A stretch of 21,852 bases of DNA from Oscillospiraceae bacterium (GTDB lineage: Bacteria > Bacillota_A > Clostridia > Oscillospirales > Oscillospiraceae), in assembly GCA_017936985.1 (NCBI GenBank), contig JAGBEM010000011.1, positions 1 to 21,852 on the forward strand, in the 5' to 3' direction. The notes beneath the pieces were generated by a model. It was not told the origin of the DNA and did not search any database. It saw only the letters and a program-made list of their open reading frames with translations. A program made the translations under genes and the position numbers. Shown piece after piece: positions 1 to 7,224 of this stretch (within the stretch, counting starts at the first letter, position 1; the number at the start of each line of letters is the position of its first letter).

Positions 1-716
1 GCAATGATCGCCAGCCGATCATCCATGCCCTCGAAGGCTTCCGGGGGCATAAAAGGATTCTTAGTGCCGTTGGCGCCGGTATAGTACACGGCGCACTGCC
101 AGGGATCCACTGTGCCGTCCTCAGAAATTGCTTTGCCGGGACAAGCATTGATGCACTTGCCGCACTTGTCACACAGGTGCGGTGTGACCACATCGGTAGC
201 AGGAAGCTCTGCATCCGTCAGAATGAAGCAATAACGGACCATGGGACCGAATTCGTCGGTCAGCAGGGTGTTGTGCAGACCCTTTTCGCCCAGACCGCAC
301 TGAATGGCAGAATCCAGAAAGTTCATCTGCACCTCTGCTGTTCTGCCGCGGTAGACAGCATCATAGGCGACCTCCGGATTGGTGCTGTTTTCCTCTGCCA
401 TGATCTGCTGATGCCGGCGTTGAGGCAGTGCCACTGCGCCTTGGCTCTCCATGTACATAGCCACCCTCAGCTGCGCCATAGGCATAACAGTCTCTTCCAT
501 GTTTTCCACCGCCATGGTGGTATACTGATAATAAGTGCTTCCCTCTTCAATGCCGCGGTAAATGCCGCGAAGCACCCGGAAAGCAAGACCAATCACCGTC
601 TTGGTATCGGGGAAGATCTTAAAAATGGGGTCATCGGCATTAAACCGGGATGCAGGTGCAAACCCCACGATATCGGCACCGTTTGCTTTGGCGATACGAA
701 TAATTTCTTCTCTCAT
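1..716 (-). CDS. QueG/reductive-dehalogenase-like Fe-S protein, third paralogue (partial)
   Basis: The frame opens at ATG 714-716 and runs off the left edge after about 238 residues, so the C-terminal part is missing. A GGGGGA ribosome site lies 8 bases upstream, and the stop of the preceding gene is only one base away (TAA-T-ATG), so the two are translationally coupled. The N-terminus resembles its two neighbours (xGADIVGFAPASRF). The core motif QCGLGEKG is followed by TDEFGPMVRYCFILTDAEL, which resembles the GLGE-G...TPEYGP...FTDLPL region of reductive dehalogenase-like proteins more than classical QueG. A ferredoxin motif CDKCGKCINACP follows near residue 190, then a conserved WQCAVYYTGA whose Cys probably belongs to a second cluster. 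No Tat or Sec signal is visible, so the protein is cytoplasmic. The family has a corrinoid-plus-two-4Fe-4S architecture; substrate unknown. Confidence 0.85.
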   Translation of the reverse strand, partial: MREEIIRIAKANGADIVGFAPASRFNADDPIFKIFPDTKTVIGLAFRVLRGIYRGIEEGSTYYQYTTMAVENMEETVMPMAQLRVAMYMESQGAVALPQRRHQQIMAEENSTNPEVAYDAVYRGRTAEVQMNFLDSAIQCGLGEKGLHNTLLTDEFGPMVRYCFILTDAELPATDVVTPHLCDKCGKCINACPGKAISEDGTVDPWQCAVYYTGANGTKNPFMPPEAFEGMDDRLAII

Positions 717-717
717 A

Positions 718-1611
718 TTACAGTTCCCCCACCAGATGCTTATAGCAGGCAATATCGCACTTTTTTCCGCACAGACATGGCGAATATCCCCACTGCGTGT
801 TCGGAAGGAATTTCATCTCCGGATAGATCTCTCTGGCAGACTCTGCATCAAAGCGCTTTTCACCATGGATGATGGCATCCCGCTGCGGATGATCCTTCAG
901 GAATTCATCCGTCATAAAGGGATTGGACTTATGCGCGCCCTTATAGTAAACGCTGCACTGCCATGTATCCAAACCTTCTTTGGAAATTGCCTTGCCGGGA
1001 CAGGCAGACGCACACTCACCGCAGCCGTCGCAGATGCTTTCTGTCAGTTCCTCGTCACACTCCAGCGGCGCATCGGTGATAATGAAGCAATAGCGCATAA
1101 AGGGGCCATACTGCTTATTGATGATCTTTCCACTCATGCCCATCTCGCCCAACCCGCAAGCCTTGGCTGCCTTGCCAAAGTCGATGATCACATCCGGCAC
1201 AGGCCTACCAGGAGCGACTGCCTCGGCATGGATCAGCTCATAGGTATCCACCACCTCGGGATTGGTAGTCTTATCCCCTTGGATCCGCAGATTGGGAATG
1301 GCCTTTTGGAGACAGGCATCGTAGCCGTGGTTCTCGATCATGCCGCCGATCTTCAGCAGGAATATCTCCGCCATTTCCTCGTCGATGTACTTAACGCCCA
1401 TTGTGGTGTATGTATAATATTGGTTGCCGTTTTCCATCGCCTTATAGATACCCTTGGGCACAGCAAACCCGAAACCAATGATGCATTTAGCATTGGGCAA
1501 GATCATTCTAGGATCTCTCTGTGGGTTTTCCTCGGCGTATAGCTTGCCAATGCCACAGACCGTAGCGCCCAACTCTTTTGCCTTTGCTTTAATTTCCGCA
1601 CTTGTCAGCAT
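718..1611 (-). CDS. QueG/reductive-dehalogenase-like Fe-S protein, second paralogue
   Basis: The protein has 297 residues. A GTG at 1615-1617 would give two more residues, but AAGGAGG at 1619-1625 sits 7 bases before ATG 1609-1611, and the first gene of the set also begins MLTS, so the ATG is chosen. The core motif ACGLGEMG (about 151-158) is followed by a GPFMRYCFIITDAPL segment. Cluster 1 is CDGCGECASACP (Cys194, 197, 200, 204). A conserved TWQCSVYYKGA gives Cys219. The C-terminal cluster motif is unusual: PCLCGKKCDIACY (Cys279, 281, 285, 289), i.e. C-x-C-x3-C-x3-C rather than C-x2-C-x3-C. No signal peptide. It begins 12 bases after the stop of the upstream paralogue. It resembles COG1600 (QueG and RdhA-like) proteins, which use a corrinoid and two 4Fe-4S clusters for reductive chemistry. 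The actual substrate cannot be read from the sequence. Confidence 0.85.
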   Translation of the reverse strand: MLTSAEIKAKAKELGATVCGIGKLYAEENPQRDPRMILPNAKCIIGFGFAVPKGIYKAMENGNQYYTYTTMGVKYIDEEMAEIFLLKIGGMIENHGYDACLQKAIPNLRIQGDKTTNPEVVDTYELIHAEAVAPGRPVPDVIIDFGKAAKACGLGEMGMSGKIINKQYGPFMRYCFIITDAPLECDEELTESICDGCGECASACPGKAISKEGLDTWQCSVYYKGAHKSNPFMTDEFLKDHPQRDAIIHGEKRFDAESAREIYPEMKFLPNTQWGYSPCLCGKKCDIACYKHLVGEL

Positions 1612-1623
1612 ATTCACCCCTCC

Positions 1624-2703
1624 TTAACGATCCAGTTTCCAAGCCTTCTGGGTGCGCAGAGGCTGCTCAAAGCGGCCTTCCATGCAACCGCCCTTCTTTT
1701 CCAGCATAGAAACGCAGGCCCGGATACAGCCGCCGCACTTGGCCATATTATAGCCAACCCAGCTGGGGAAGTATTTCTGCAGGGCGGTGTAAACTTTCAT
1801 GATCTCCTGCTCATTGGCTACATCGGTCACGCCTTCCATCAGATCCAGAGCGCCATTTTCGTTTTTATCCCAAACTTCCTTGGGGACGAAGGGATTGTAG
1901 TATCTGCCAGCGTGGGTGTAGAAAGCGTAACAGCGCCACATATCAATGTCGCCCCACTCGATCACCTTGTCCTCCAATTTGATGGACACAGTCTTGCCGG
2001 AATTCATGGCAGGGATGCAACCACCGGGACACTCCCGGACACAGGCTCCGCACTTACGGCACAGGGGCTTTCCGCTGTACATTTCATCATATTCCAGTTC
2101 TGCATCCGTGAAGATGAACGCCACACGCTGCAAGGGTCCAAATTCAGGAGTCAGCAGCATCTTGCTCCAGCCGATCTCGCCCAAGCCACAAGCCACTGCA
2201 GCGATCCGGAACTGGAACTGAAGGTCAGGGGCCACATTACCCTCCCGTGTAGGACGGGTAAATTGGACACTTCTATGGTGTGCAGTAGAAGTCTTTGCAT
2301 TCTCATTGATCTCGATCTGCTCTTCGGGGGACAGGGTGTTTCCGGGGCTGCCGTCCATATCGGACACCACGCCGCGGGCACCGGTATTGCGGTAAACGAA
2401 AGCTTCATAGCCTGCATCTTCAATCACCTTGCCTACCTGGTACAATACTGCAGGCGCAAAGATTTCATTGATACCGCCATATGCCATAGAAGGATACTGG
2501 TAGAACTGGGTACCTTCCTCGATGCCCCGCTGGACACCTCTGGGAATACGAAACACAAAACCGATGCAGCTTTTGGCTTCCGGGAACAAAAACTGCGGAT
2601 TCATTTCGTCCGGCGCGCCGTCAAAACGGGACATAGGCGCAATGCCACAGGCGTCTGCGCCGGCTGCCAAGGCTGCTTCTTTGATCATTTTACTTGTCAG
2701 CAT
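1624..2703 (-). CDS. QueG/reductive-dehalogenase-like Fe-S protein, first paralogue
   Basis: The protein has 359 residues, the longest of the three paralogues. ATG 2701-2703 has AGGAGG 7 bases upstream and overlaps the end of the U32-like gene by 7 bases. Residues 1-110 form the N-terminal domain (GADACGIAPMSRF near 15-27). Residues 111-160 are a hydrophilic insert seen only in this copy. The core ACGLGEIG (171-178) is followed by TPEFGPLQRVAFIFTDAEL. Cluster 1 is CRKCGACVRECP (Cys215, 218, 221, 225). Cys258 lies in MWRCYAFYTHAG, and the C-terminal motif KCGGCIRACV supplies Cys323, 326 and 330, completing a second cluster. Family knowledge: QueG and reductive dehalogenases share this corrinoid/Fe-S fold. 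A role as housekeeping epoxyqueuosine reductase is unlikely for three tandem diverged copies under a dedicated regulator. No Tat signal, so not a respiratory dehalogenase. Substrate unknown. Confidence 0.87.
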   Translation of the reverse strand: MLTSKMIKEAALAAGADACGIAPMSRFDGAPDEMNPQFLFPEAKSCIGFVFRIPRGVQRGIEEGTQFYQYPSMAYGGINEIFAPAVLYQVGKVIEDAGYEAFVYRNTGARGVVSDMDGSPGNTLSPEEQIEINENAKTSTAHHRSVQFTRPTREGNVAPDLQFQFRIAAVACGLGEIGWSKMLLTPEFGPLQRVAFIFTDAELEYDEMYSGKPLCRKCGACVRECPGGCIPAMNSGKTVSIKLEDKVIEWGDIDMWRCYAFYTHAGRYYNPFVPKEVWDKNENGALDLMEGVTDVANEQEIMKVYTALQKYFPSWVGYNMAKCGGCIRACVSMLEKKGGCMEGRFEQPLRTQKAWKLDR

Positions 2704-3641
2704 GATAATTCCTCCTGTATTTTTACAAGCCGCAAGGGCTCTCCATTTTCAATGGCATAGGGATAGATACTGTGGGCAGGCTCCAGAATCTCCAAAATAT
2801 TACCGCTGTAATGTCCTCGCACATAGCTGTTTAGGACCATACAGGGGCTTCGGTGGACCCGGGTCGCAAGTTTGACCGTATCAAAATGGGATTCATACTT
2901 ATGAATGTCTTCCGGACGAATAAAATTGGTATCTTCAATCAGCGATTTGTAGTGCTCCGGGGATTTCAGATATTCCTTGCAAATGCCCGCAAAATTGTAG
3001 GCATTGTCCATTTTGGCAATCTCCTGCTCATGCGCTACAAGATTATCATGGAAATTATGGGCTGAGCAGTAATTCAGGCAGCCGGAGTTAGCCAGCATAT
3101 GGAGCTTCTTGCCATTATCCTTGCACCATGCGCTCAAGTGTTCAATGGCTGCAAAATCCCGGTTCAGTTCCCGTTTCATATAGTAGCCGTCGAAATACTG
3201 AGCGAGGTAGTCCATGCCCTGAACCGTACCGATTTCCATATTCACAGAAGCGCGAACTTCAATTCCCTCAAAATTATTCTTTACAAACTTCGCGATCAGC
3301 GGTGATGTGGTAGTCACACTTTTCAGACCATACGCCGAAGATATGTAATCCACTGTCTGACCGACTTTATTGAAAAATGCTCTGGACTGGCTGTCCGCAC
3401 CATAGCAATTCGCATTAAACAGCAAGTTCAGACCGATGCCAGCATCCGACAGCTTTTGAAGCACTTCCATCTGCCGTAGCTGCAGTTCCCAGGGAGTAAA
3501 ATGCAGATTCTGCAGCTGATTGCTCCGACCGTTTGGAAAATCGCCCCAGGCAAAATACACCTCAGCGATCCTGTCCCGATTTTCCAGAATACAATCCAAG
3601 AATGCATCATTGGTGAATTGCAGTCCCACCGTGAATTTCAT
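2697..3641 (-). CDS. U32-like TIM-barrel protein, probable Fe-S protein
   Basis: The protein has 314 residues. ATG 3639-3641 has GGAGG 6 bases upstream, and it is the first gene of the operon. The fold reads as a TIM barrel: beta-strand-like segments AEVYFAWGDFP (26-36), GLNLLFNANCYG (70-81), VRASVNMEIGT (129-139) and KLHMLANSGC (179-188). The hallmark is NSGCLNYCSAHNFHDNL (Cys188, Cys192), with further Cys221 and Cys267. Similar cysteine sets in U32-family proteins such as UbiU, UbiV and TrhP bind a 4Fe-4S cluster, so the peptidase label of the family is probably misleading here. Its stop overlaps the start of the first QueG-like gene by 7 bases, which points to coupled translation and a shared pathway. 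It may mature, repair or deliver the substrate to the Fe-S reductases; this is inference. Confidence 0.75.
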   Translation of the reverse strand: MKFTVGLQFTNDAFLDCILENRDRIAEVYFAWGDFPNGRSNQLQNLHFTPWELQLRQMEVLQKLSDAGIGLNLLFNANCYGADSQSRAFFNKVGQTVDYISSAYGLKSVTTTSPLIAKFVKNNFEGIEVRASVNMEIGTVQGMDYLAQYFDGYYMKRELNRDFAAIEHLSAWCKDNGKKLHMLANSGCLNYCSAHNFHDNLVAHEQEIAKMDNAYNFAGICKEYLKSPEHYKSLIEDTNFIRPEDIHKYESHFDTVKLATRVHRSPCMVLNSYVRGHYSGNILEILEPAHSIYPYAIENGEPLRLVKIQEELSC

Positions 3642-3746
3642 AGGCTGCCTCCAAAACTTTTTCTTTAATTTATCATAAAGCTATGTTATAATAAATCCGC
3701 AAAGCAAACACAAATTTAAGGAAAACAAACATTCAGAGGTATTTCC
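3642..3746. promoter_or_regulatory. Divergent promoter and operator region between the Fe-S operon and the araC-type gene
   Basis: This 105-base AT-rich spacer separates the two divergent units. For the plus strand, TATAAT at 3687-3692 is a perfect -10 with a weak TTTAAT at 3664-3669 (17-base spacer). For the minus strand, TATAAC (3690 down to 3685) has TTGTGT (3713 down to 3708) at 17 bases. The two -10 boxes overlap, so polymerase probably cannot occupy both at once. Two copies of TTATNATAA (3670-3678 and 3686-3694) lie as direct repeats 16 bases apart and could be regulator sites. Promoter assignments are by eye; the -35 boxes are weak, as is common for activator-dependent promoters. Confidence 0.45.
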
Positions 3747-4580
3747 ATGAAACTATGTGATCTGAATCCCCATATACGGTTTGCCTCCCGGATCCACTAT
3801 ATTTCGGAACACAGCACTGTCAGGGTGTCCGACTGCCGTATTTTCTATGTTGCAGACGGGCAGGCGCAGTTGCGGATTGCCAACCATAGTTACGCGCTTC
3901 TTCCGCATTCTCTTTTCTACTGCTGCGCCGGAAGTGAATATACCATCGAAGCACCGAATGGTTTTGATCTCATTTGTCTAAACTTTGATTTGGACCAAGC
4001 GCACAACGAGGACCTGATCCCCTACCCAACCTATACCGCAGGTTGGAATAGCATGCCGGTCAATTATGACCCCGTAGAAGACAGCGCATTGCTATGCGGA
4101 CATTTCTTCCTGGAAAACGCAAAAGAGTTGCTTCCCGCTGTGACAAAGATCACCGATTATTTTTCTGAAAAAGCGCCCTATTTCCGTGAGCACAGCAGCT
4201 GCACCCTAAAAAAACTACTGTTACTGCTCCATCGGGATCCCCAGATTCCTATACCAGAAAAGATCCTGTTGGTAAAAGCCTATATTGACCAGCACTATGC
4301 ATACGATATATCCAACCAGGACCTTGCAGATCTGGCAGGTTACCACGAATACTATCTCAACCGGATCTTTCTGGCACACACCGGCATCAATCTCCATGAA
4401 TATCTGCTGCAGGTCCGTCTAAATCAAGCCAGTTTCCTGATCTTGAATACCGAATTACCACTGAAATCCATACCAGAACTGACAGGTTTTCATAGCTATC
4501 CCCATTTCTCCAGTTATTTCAAGCAACATTTCGGACTTTCTCCTGCCCAGTACCGCAAGCAGGTCAAGGACGGTATCTAA
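3747..4580 (+). CDS. AraC-family transcriptional regulator
   Basis: The protein has 277 residues. The N-terminal half (about 25-95) looks like a small cupin-type ligand-binding barrel (FYVADGQAQLRI, then LLPHSLFYCCAGSEYTI), with several cysteines at 59, 60, 77 and 117. The C-terminal 105 residues form the two helix-turn-helix units of AraC proteins: ISNQDLADLAGYHEYYLNRIF (about 188-208), then PLKSIPELTGFHSYPHFSSYF (about 238-258), ending in GLSPAQYRK. The start has an AGAGG site about 9 bases upstream. It is divergent from the U32/QueG-like operon with a shared promoter region, so it most likely controls that operon and itself. The inducer is unknown; the ligand domain may sense the substrate of the reductases. 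Confidence 0.92.
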   Translation: MKLCDLNPHIRFASRIHYISEHSTVRVSDCRIFYVADGQAQLRIANHSYALLPHSLFYCCAGSEYTIEAPNGFDLICLNFDLDQAHNEDLIPYPTYTAGWNSMPVNYDPVEDSALLCGHFFLENAKELLPAVTKITDYFSEKAPYFREHSSCTLKKLLLLLHRDPQIPIPEKILLVKAYIDQHYAYDISNQDLADLAGYHEYYLNRIFLAHTGINLHEYLLQVRLNQASFLILNTELPLKSIPELTGFHSYPHFSSYFKQHFGLSPAQYRKQVKDGI

Positions 4581-4594
4581 TGCATGCCTCTCAG

Positions 4595-4623
4595 TTGACA
4601 ACCTCAGGCTTAACCAGTATAAT
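4595..4623 (+). promoter_or_regulatory. Perfect-consensus sigma70/sigmaA promoter
   Basis: TTGACA at 4595-4600 and TATAAT at 4618-4623 are separated by exactly 17 bases, so both hexamers and the spacer match the consensus fully. Transcription should start near 4630, leaving a short leader of about 25 bases with GGAGG before the ATG at 4655. It lies 14 bases after the araC-type stop codon and gives the glycosyltransferase unit its own strong constitutive-looking promoter. Confidence 0.88.
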
Positions 4624-4654
4624 TTAGATAATATGCACCCTGGAGGCGCTGAAC

Positions 4655-5614
4655 ATGGATAAAATCGCAGTTTTGATCCCCTGCTATAATGAAAGCCAGA
4701 CCATCGCAAGGGTCGTAACGGATTGGAAAACCGCACTGCCCGAGGCAGTGGTTTATGTATACGACAACAACTCTACCGACGGCACTGCAGATATCGCCCG
4801 GGCCGCCGGCGCTGTTGTGCGCCCGGAGTACCTTCAGGGCAAGGGTAATGTGATCCGGCGGATGTTTCGGGAGATCGATGCTCAGGTCTATTTGATGACA
4901 GACGGCGATGACACCTACCCTGCCGACCACGCCCGGGAGATGGCCGATCTGGTTCTTTACCGGCAGGCAGATATGGTCGTCGGCGACCGGCTGTCCTCTA
5001 CCTACTTTACAGAAAACAAACGCAGATTCCACAATTTCGGCAATTCCATCGTCCGTTGGAGTATCAACACCCTGTTCCGCTCCAAAATCCGGGATATTAT
5101 GACCGGCTGCCGGGCATTCAGCTATGAATTTGTCAAGACTTTCCCTGTCCTGTCCGCCGGCTTTGAGATCGAAACAGAAATGACCATCCACGCACTGGAC
5201 AAGAATATGAAGATCGACCATGTAACCATCGACTACCGTGACCGTCCGTCGGGCAGCGAATCCAAGCTGAACACTGTCAGAGATGGTATTAAGGTTTTGA
5301 AGACGATCCTGCAGCTGCACAAGACCTACAAGCCCTATTCCTTCTTTGGTATCATTGCTGCTGTGTTGCTGATCCTGGCAGCTGCATTCTTCATTCCGGT
5401 TCTGGTAACCTTTATTAAGACCGGTCTTGTGCCCAATTTCCCCACGCTGATCGTATGCTGCTTTACCGCACTGGCAGCTTTGCTGTCCTTCTTTACCGGT
5501 CTGCAGCTGCAAAATGCAGTGAAAAAGAACAGGCAGGACTTTGAGATCCAGCGGATCAAGGCCAATTACCGCTATCGCAGCATACTGGCGAAGGAGGAAA
5601 TCCACCATGATTGA
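4655..5614 (+). CDS. GT2 family glycosyltransferase, DPM1/polyprenyl-phosphate sugar synthase type
   Basis: The protein has 319 residues; ATG 4655 has TGGAGG 8 bases upstream. The GT-A fold is clear: IAVLIPCYNES at 4-14, VYDNNSTDGT at 35-44, QGKGNVIRRMF at 61-71, and the metal/nucleotide-binding acidic motif MTDGDDTYP at 81-89. TGCRAFSYEF (150-159) and the GFEIETEM segment (169-176) are typical of dolichol/undecaprenyl-phosphate sugar transferases. Two C-terminal membrane helices (about 229-254 and 262-285) place it at the membrane. It most likely moves a sugar from a nucleotide donor to polyprenyl phosphate. The next gene, a multi-span GT-C-like protein, starts inside this gene (8-base overlap) and is the probable user of the product. 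The sugar cannot be determined. Confidence 0.9.
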   Translation: MDKIAVLIPCYNESQTIARVVTDWKTALPEAVVYVYDNNSTDGTADIARAAGAVVRPEYLQGKGNVIRRMFREIDAQVYLMTDGDDTYPADHAREMADLVLYRQADMVVGDRLSSTYFTENKRRFHNFGNSIVRWSINTLFRSKIRDIMTGCRAFSYEFVKTFPVLSAGFEIETEMTIHALDKNMKIDHVTIDYRDRPSGSESKLNTVRDGIKVLKTILQLHKTYKPYSFFGIIAAVLLILAAAFFIPVLVTFIKTGLVPNFPTLIVCCFTALAALLSFFTGLQLQNAVKKNRQDFEIQRIKANYRYRSILAKEEIHHD

Positions 5615-7190
5615 ACGCCTGAGCCCACTGCTGTCGCCCCGGTTTGTCTATCCGGTTTTGATTCCTGCTACCGTCCTTACTCTTTTGCTCAGCTTGTTTT
5701 TATCTGCCTTAGCGCCTGCATTTTGGATCTTAGCGGTGGTACTGCTGCTTTATGCCTGTCGCCCCGGATCTCTGATGCACAAGATCACCATGGAGCATAG
5801 CTCCTCTGCCAAACGGCTTTTGACGATTCTCGCAGCCCTTTGGACAGTTGCGGTCTGCGTGCTTCCCATGGATCAATTTCCCCTCTGGAACGGTGAGATT
5901 CCCGGCCATCGAAATCAGTATGAACTGATGGCAGAGGCCATTTTGGATGGCCGCATCGATTTTGCCTACGGCGATGAGCACACCCTTGCAGATTTGAAAA
6001 ATCCGTATGACCCCAACGAACGCAAGGAAGCCGGCGTGTATTACCACTGGGACCATGCATACTACAACGGAAAATACTATATGTACTTCGGCATCGTGCC
6101 GGTATTTCTGGTATTTCTTCCCTACCGTGTACTGACCGGGACCTCGCTGACGACCTTCCACGCAACACAAATTTTCACTGCCGCGACCATCCTTGGCATA
6201 TTTGCGCTGTTTCATCTGCTGAGTAAGCTCTTTTTTAAGAAGCTGCCGTACAGCGTATATCTTGCCCTCAGTGTTGCCTTTTCCGTTATGAGCGTGTGGT
6301 ACAGCGCAGCTGAGCCAGCACTGTATTGCACCGCCATCACCGCTGCTCTGGCGTTGGAAACCTGGAGCTTGTACTTCTTCGTTAAAGCAGTTTGGGGCGA
6401 GGGTTCTGAGAATCGCAAGATCTTCCTGGCCGGTATCGGCGCATTGCTGGGCGCACTGGTGTTCGGCTGCCGGCCTCCCATCGCCCTTGCCAATATTTTG
6501 GTCATTCCCATGCTGTACGCTTTTATCCGTCAGCACAAATTCACGCTTAAGCTCCTTGGCAAGCTGGCGCTGGCCGCTTTACCGTATGCCCTCGTAGCAG
6601 TCGGACTGATGCTGTATAATTACGCCCGGTTTGAAGACCCATTTCAGTTCGGACAAGCGTATCAACTGACAGTTGCGGATCAGTCCAATTACAAGTTTAC
6701 CTTGGATGCAACGACGATCCTGCGCATCATCAACAACACCTCCAGTAATCTGTTTGGCCGGGCAGATTTGACTGCCACATTCCCTTATCTGAAGCACGGC
6801 GGTGTGTATTGGAACTTCCCTATTCTGCTGCTGACCGCTGCTGCACTGAAAACATCTGTCCGCGCAGAACTGCGCAAAAGACATCTGACACCAATGCTGA
6901 TTGGTCTTTTGGTGACCATTGTGATCATCACCGCACTGGACATCATGTGGACGCCTTATCTGCTGGAGCGCTACCGGATGGACATCTATTTCCTTGCCGG
7001 TATTGCCTGCTTCATCAGCGTAGGTCTGTGGCTCAAGCACAGCACAGAAACGGTACGAAACCGTATCAGTACCGTTTTGATGATACTAGCCATCGTCACG
7101 GTGATTTCCAGCTTCCTGTACTGCTGCAGAACCATCAATGTCTATTACCCGGATCGAGTAAAGGAAATCGGCCAGCTTCTTTTCTCATAA
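5607..7190 (+). CDS. Polytopic membrane protein, GT-C-like glycosyltransferase
   Basis: The protein has 527 residues. The frame is open further upstream, but AAGGAGGA at 5591-5598 points to ATG 5607, and this start gives a clean N-terminal membrane helix. About ten or more hydrophobic spans are visible (roughly 15-50, 70-86, 160-178, 186-206, 215-232, 238-262, 272-305, 318-338, 402-415, 430-446, 458-476, 488-506). A long extracytoplasmic loop at 88-158 is rich in Asp, Tyr and His (NQYELMAEAILDGRIDFAYG, then YYHWDHAYYNGKYYMY); its position after the first helices is where GT-C enzymes carry catalytic acidic residues. It overlaps the GT2 gene by 8 bases, so the pair probably works together: the GT2 makes the lipid-linked sugar and this protein transfers it to an envelope polymer or protein. 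Specific acceptor unknown. Confidence 0.75.
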   Translation: MIERLSPLLSPRFVYPVLIPATVLTLLLSLFLSALAPAFWILAVVLLLYACRPGSLMHKITMEHSSSAKRLLTILAALWTVAVCVLPMDQFPLWNGEIPGHRNQYELMAEAILDGRIDFAYGDEHTLADLKNPYDPNERKEAGVYYHWDHAYYNGKYYMYFGIVPVFLVFLPYRVLTGTSLTTFHATQIFTAATILGIFALFHLLSKLFFKKLPYSVYLALSVAFSVMSVWYSAAEPALYCTAITAALALETWSLYFFVKAVWGEGSENRKIFLAGIGALLGALVFGCRPPIALANILVIPMLYAFIRQHKFTLKLLGKLALAALPYALVAVGLMLYNYARFEDPFQFGQAYQLTVADQSNYKFTLDATTILRIINNTSSNLFGRADLTATFPYLKHGGVYWNFPILLLTAAALKTSVRAELRKRHLTPMLIGLLVTIVIITALDIMWTPYLLERYRMDIYFLAGIACFISVGLWLKHSTETVRNRISTVLMILAIVTVISSFLYCCRTINVYYPDRVKEIGQLLFS

Positions 7191-7191
7191 T

Positions 7192-7223
7192 AAAAAGGAC
7201 GCGCTTAAAAGCGCGTCCTTTTT
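7192..7223. terminator. Bidirectional rho-independent terminator
   Basis: A 15-base perfect stem (AAAAAGGACGCGCTT against its complement, 7192-7206 and 7209-7223) has a two-base AA as the literal loop and a GC-rich core GGACGCGC. T-runs flank it on both strands, so it can stop transcription of both convergent units. It begins one base after the plus-strand stop codon (7188-7190) and ends one base before the minus-strand stop codon (7225-7227). Confidence 0.93.
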
Positions 7224-7224
7224 G

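Noticed and set aside
1..2703. Respiratory reductive dehalogenase operon
   Set aside because: No Tat signal peptides, no small membrane anchor RdhB-like gene, and three tandem cytoplasmic paralogues. The fold is related, but the classical system is not supported.
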